From Candidatus Stahliibacteriota bacterium (GTDB lineage Bacteria; Hydrothermota; Tepidihabitantia; B3-TA06): a DNA stretch of 6,795 nt. This document shows positions 4,051 through 6,795 of the stretch, one piece after another. Each line of letters begins with the position of its first letter. Positions within the stretch are counted from its first letter, which is position 1. The position numbers and the translations under genes were made by a program. The notes below the pieces were generated by a model. That model was not told where the DNA came from, did no database searches, and saw only the letters and a program-made list of their open reading frames with translations. The DNA lies in contig JAUVJT010000116.1 in NCBI GenBank assembly GCA_030592225.1, forward strand, positions 1 to 6,795, given 5' to 3'.

Positions 4051-6039
4051 CTACAGAACGTCCGAGACGCACAACGGGCAGGGCTGAGGCAGAACGTAGG
4101 GCGAGGTGTGTTTGCACTCCGGGTAGCGTGAGCAGGCCAGGAACCTGCCGAACCGGCCAACCTTGATGACCATCTGGGCTTCGCACTCCGGACATTTGCG
4201 CTCGGTTTTCTCCTCTTGCTCTTCACCCAGTGGCTTGGTGTAGCGGCAGTCGGGAAATCCGGAGCAGGCCAGAAACTTGCCGAACCGGCCCCACTTCTCC
4301 ATCAGCGGCTGGCCGCACTTGGGACAGACTTCGCCTGTATCCTTGGTTATCTCCTGTTTTATTGCGGGGATTTCCGCTTCCACTTTTTTGAGAATCACGG
4401 AGAACGGTTCCCAGAACTCGCGCAGAATCTTCTGCCAGTCATAGGAACCCTCGGCCACCTGGTCAAGCTCTTCTTCCATTTTGCGGGTAAACTCCACGTT
4501 GAACAGGTCGCCGAACCGGGGGATTAAGAGGTCGTTGACCAGTATACCCAGCTCGGTGGGTATCATGGTGGCGCGTTCCCGGGTAACGTAGTGGCGTCCC
4601 GAAAGCGTAGCCATAATGGATGCGTAGGTGGAGGGTCGGCCTATGCCGTTGGCTTCCAGCCGGCGAATAAGAGAAGCTTCAGTAAAGCGCGAGGGAGGCT
4701 GGGTCTGTTTGCTCTCCACAACCAGTTTCAGAAGCCTGGCACCTTCTCCCTTGGTGAATTCGGGCAACTGGAAATCGGTTTCCCGCTTCTCCCTCAGATA
4801 CATCTTCTCAAAGCCGTCGAATACCTGTTTGAGCGAGCGTATGCGGAAAACAAACCCTTCATGCTCAAGTTCCAGTATCCGGCGTTCGTAAGTGGAATCG
4901 GCCATCTGGGAGGCAAGGTAGCGCCGGTATATCATGTCGTAGCACCGTTTGGCGTCGCGGTCCAGATGCGAGGTAACGAACTCCGGTGTTCTTGCCAGCC
5001 CGGTGGGACGAATGGTTTCGTGCGCGGCCTGAGCGCCTTTTTTATCCTTGTACGCTCTTGGCTTTGAATACTCGGCGCCCATGGTTTCGATGATGTGGCC
5101 TTTGGTGGCGGTGATGAATTCGGGGGCTATCCGCAGGCTGTCGGTACGCATGTAGGTAATGAGTCCCACGGTGGTGCGCTCCAGGGTAACGCCTTCGTAT
5201 AAGCCCTGCGCTATGCGCATGGTTCTGCGCGGGGCGAACCGCAAGACCGTCGAGGCTTCCTGCTGCAGGGTGGAGGTCTTGAACGGGGGAAAAGGGGTGA
5301 AGGTGCGCTCGTCTTTGGTGAAAGAGGAGACGAGGATATCCATTCCAGATGCAAGAGCGTCCTTTGCCTTCTTCATCTGTTCTTTATTCAGCCGTTCGGC
5401 TTTCTTGCCGTCTATGCGAACCAACTCCGCCTCGAACCGTTCCCCCCTGGCCTCAAATAGTCCCTTGACCGTCCAGTAAGGTTCGGGCTTGAACGCCTCG
5501 ATTTCCTTCTCCCGTTCCACCAGTATGCGCAGAGCCACGGTCTGCACCCGGCCTGCGGATAATCCCCTGCGCACCATCTTCCACAACAGGGGCGATACCT
5601 TGTAGCCCACCAGCCTGTCCAGAACACGTCTGGTTTTGTGGGCATCCACCAGCAGACGGTCAATCTCGCCCGGACTCTCCAGCGCCTTGCGTATCCCGTT
5701 CTTGGTTATCTCAAAGAACCTTATGCGGACGATATCGGAATGAGTAATTACCTCTGCCAGATGCTGGGCAATGGCCTCACCCTCGCGGTCAGGGTCAGGG
5801 GCAAGGAACACACGTTTAGCTTTCTTGGCCGCTTTCTGTATCTCTTTGATGTCGGCGGCCTTACCCCTGATGTTGATGTACTCGGGATAGAACTTGCCGT
5901 CCTTGATTTCTACCCCCAGACGCGACTTGGGCAAATCCCTGATGTGCCCCTTGCTTGAGATTACGGCCTGTCCACCCTTCAGGATTTTCTTTATGGTGCG
6001 CGCCTTGGTGGGCGATTCAACTATTATGAGATCTTTCAT
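4051..6039 (-). CDS. topA: DNA topoisomerase I (type IA), truncated at an internal TAG
   Basis: Topoisomerase I relaxes negative supercoils by transient single-strand cleavage. As read, 662 residues; the family commonly has about 690-770. The TOPRIM domain is at about 1-115, with E8 in VESPTKARTI and the metal site PDPDREGE (D82, D84, E86). The core follows, with RRGLSAGRVQTVALR (158-171) and the active-site Tyr Y296 in VGLITYMRTDS. Later core blocks include ETIRPTG and EANGIGRPSTYASIM. Zinc ribbons occur at C572/C575/C592/C598 and C616/C619/C636/C642. A third begins at C654/C657 and is cut by TAG after L662. The catalytic core is complete, so the truncated enzyme should retain cleavage chemistry. 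Zinc ribbons aid single-strand DNA binding and, in E. coli, RNA polymerase contact. The ATG overlaps the rluD-like gene by 23 bp; only a weak AGAAGAA RBS precedes it, consistent with coupling. Confidence 0.95.
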   Translation of the reverse strand: MKDLIIVESPTKARTIKKILKGGQAVISSKGHIRDLPKSRLGVEIKDGKFYPEYINIRGKAADIKEIQKAAKKAKRVFLAPDPDREGEAIAQHLAEVITHSDIVRIRFFEITKNGIRKALESPGEIDRLLVDAHKTRRVLDRLVGYKVSPLLWKMVRRGLSAGRVQTVALRILVEREKEIEAFKPEPYWTVKGLFEARGERFEAELVRIDGKKAERLNKEQMKKAKDALASGMDILVSSFTKDERTFTPFPPFKTSTLQQEASTVLRFAPRRTMRIAQGLYEGVTLERTTVGLITYMRTDSLRIAPEFITATKGHIIETMGAEYSKPRAYKDKKGAQAAHETIRPTGLARTPEFVTSHLDRDAKRCYDMIYRRYLASQMADSTYERRILELEHEGFVFRIRSLKQVFDGFEKMYLREKRETDFQLPEFTKGEGARLLKLVVESKQTQPPSRFTEASLIRRLEANGIGRPSTYASIMATLSGRHYVTRERATMIPTELGILVNDLLIPRFGDLFNVEFTRKMEEELDQVAEGSYDWQKILREFWEPFSVILKKVEAEIPAIKQEITKDTGEVCPKCGQPLMEKWGRFGKFLACSGFPDCRYTKPLGEEQEEKTERKCPECEAQMVIKVGRFGRFLACSRYPECKHTSPYVLPQPCPLCVSDVL

Positions 6040-6795
6040 ATTCTTCTAAAAACTCCACAATGCTTTGCATGTCGCGTGGCAATTCCGATTCAAACAACAT
6101 ATCCTTTCCTGTTGCGGGGTGTTTGAACCCCAGCATCTTTGCATGAAGCGCCTGTCTGCTGATCCTGGCCAGACATCCTGCCAGTACCTCGGTCTCGGTG
6201 CGAGACGAAGGAATTATCTCCTGCCGCCCGCCGTACTCGCAGTCGCCCACCACCGGATGTCCGTAATGGCGTAGGTGCACCCTGATTTGATGCGTCCTGC
6301 CCGTAACCAGCCACAGCCTCAGATAGGAGACGCATCCGGCGTACACCCGCTCTAATTTGAACCGGGTGGTCGCCTCCCGCGAGGAGATGGGCGTTACCGT
6401 CATCCGGAGTCTGTTCAGTGTCGAACGACCGATGGGGGCCGCGATTTCGCCTTCGGTTAGCTCAAAGCGACCCCAGGCAAGAGCGACGTACTCCTTGTGC
6501 ATGGTTCTCGCCGAGGTCTGGCGGGTCAAATTCACCAGCGCTTCGTAACTTTTAGCCAACAGGATAAGCCCGGTTGTGTCTTTGTCAAGCCTGTGCACCA
6601 CTCCTGGACGCACCTGGCCCTTTTCTCCCCGGGGTAAGTTTTTGCAATGCCCAAGCAGCGCGTTCACCAAAGTGCCTTTCAGATGCCCGCGCGCCGGATG
6701 TACCACCATGTTGGGCGGCTTGTTTACGAGAATAATATCTTCATCTTCGTAGACGATATCCAGTTCTATTTCCTCGGGCTGAAGCGCAAATTCCC
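6017..6795 (-). CDS. rluD: RluA/RluD-family pseudouridine synthase (partial, N-terminus outside window)
   Basis: About 258 residues are visible. The frame is open to the right edge and continues upstream of the internal ATG at 6709-6707: EEIELDIVYEDEDIILVNKPPNMVVHPARG is the normal start of the catalytic domain, so that ATG is not the gene start. The motif GVVHRLDKDTTGLILLAK carries the catalytic Asp (in HRLDKDT). Further blocks are KEYVALAWG, RTHQIRVHLRHYGHPVVGD and LHAKMLGFKHPATG. RluD makes pseudouridine at 23S rRNA helix 69; RluA and RluC relatives modify other sites, so the D assignment rests on overall resemblance and the exact substrate is uncertain. An S4 RNA-binding domain would be expected upstream, out of view. 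The C-terminus ends EEYERSHNS at a TGA inside the start of topA. Confidence 0.9.
   Translation of the reverse strand, partial: EFALQPEEIELDIVYEDEDIILVNKPPNMVVHPARGHLKGTLVNALLGHCKNLPRGEKGQVRPGVVHRLDKDTTGLILLAKSYEALVNLTRQTSARTMHKEYVALAWGRFELTEGEIAAPIGRSTLNRLRMTVTPISSREATTRFKLERVYAGCVSYLRLWLVTGRTHQIRVHLRHYGHPVVGDCEYGGRQEIIPSSRTETEVLAGCLARISRQALHAKMLGFKHPATGKDMLFESELPRDMQSIVEFLEEYERSHNS

Noticed and set aside
4051..4053. Genome-wide reassignment of TAG to an amino acid, as an explanation of the topA interruption.
   Set aside because: hslV and the SpoIID-family gene both end in TAG at positions that match natural family ends, so TAG still terminates in this genome.
3698..4226. Alternative minus-strand frames across the topA-xerC junction, which might suggest a frameshift in topA.
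   Set aside because: The downstream zinc-ribbon residues are in the same frame as topA, with exact cysteine spacing. The break is a stop codon rather than an indel, and the other frames carry no family motifs.
4591..5067. Plus-strand ORF of 158 codons.
   Set aside because: It lies antisense within the topA core, has no recognisable motif, and is explained by coding bias on the opposite strand.
6017..6709. ATG at 6709-6707 as the start of the pseudouridine synthase.
   Set aside because: The frame continues upstream to the window edge with conserved catalytic-domain sequence (DEDIILVNKPPN), so the true start is outside the window.

Overview
The window is a stretch of bacterial chromosome in which every gene I can support lies on the minus strand, so it reads from right to left. 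From the right edge the order is: an RluA/RluD-family pseudouridine synthase (5' end outside the window), DNA topoisomerase I (topA), a XerC/XerD-type tyrosine recombinase, a small four-helix-bundle (S23/IVS-type) protein, the HslV protease subunit, a SpoIID/LytB-family lipoprotein, and then a more AT-rich tail with a small unknown membrane-anchored protein and possibly the start of another gene. I see no rRNA, tRNA, CRISPR array or recognisable transposase.

The organism looks like a free-living, moderately GC-rich bacterium from a poorly cultivated lineage. The topA-xerC-hslV order is known from Firmicutes (topA-gid-codV-clpQ-clpY) and recurs in other phyla. The HslV sequence, with its short propeptide and GSDGQ motif, resembles what I recall of FCB-type bacteria. 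The lipobox on the SpoIID-family protein and the stand-alone S23-type gene also fit an uncultured lineage. Nothing in the window fixes the phylum.

The right two thirds (about 2340-6795) is compact: rluD-like and topA overlap by 23 bp, and the full topA frame ends 1 bp before xerC. HslV and the SpoIID-family gene overlap by 17 bp, with the second starting at TTG behind a strong Shine-Dalgarno. This looks like one housekeeping transcription unit covering RNA modification, supercoiling control, chromosome dimer resolution, proteolysis and peptidoglycan remodelling. It is interrupted by the S23-type gene, which is bracketed by low-complexity TTTTGCA-type repeats in direct and inverted orientation and looks like an inserted cassette.

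The most notable anomaly is in topA. An in-frame TAG cuts the gene inside its third C-terminal zinc ribbon, but the same frame continues for 69 further residues with perfectly spaced cysteines and a basic tail, stopping right before xerC. This is a single-codon nonsense change, a programmed readthrough, or a sequence error.

The left 650 bp has a different character. It is AT-rich and holds two good sigma70-type promoters (TTGACA-17-TATGAT and TTGACC-16-TATAAT) and a palindromic hairpin after the SpoIID-family gene. Its small membrane protein has its best ribosome-binding site in front of an ATG in a different frame, which suggests a frameshift near the start.
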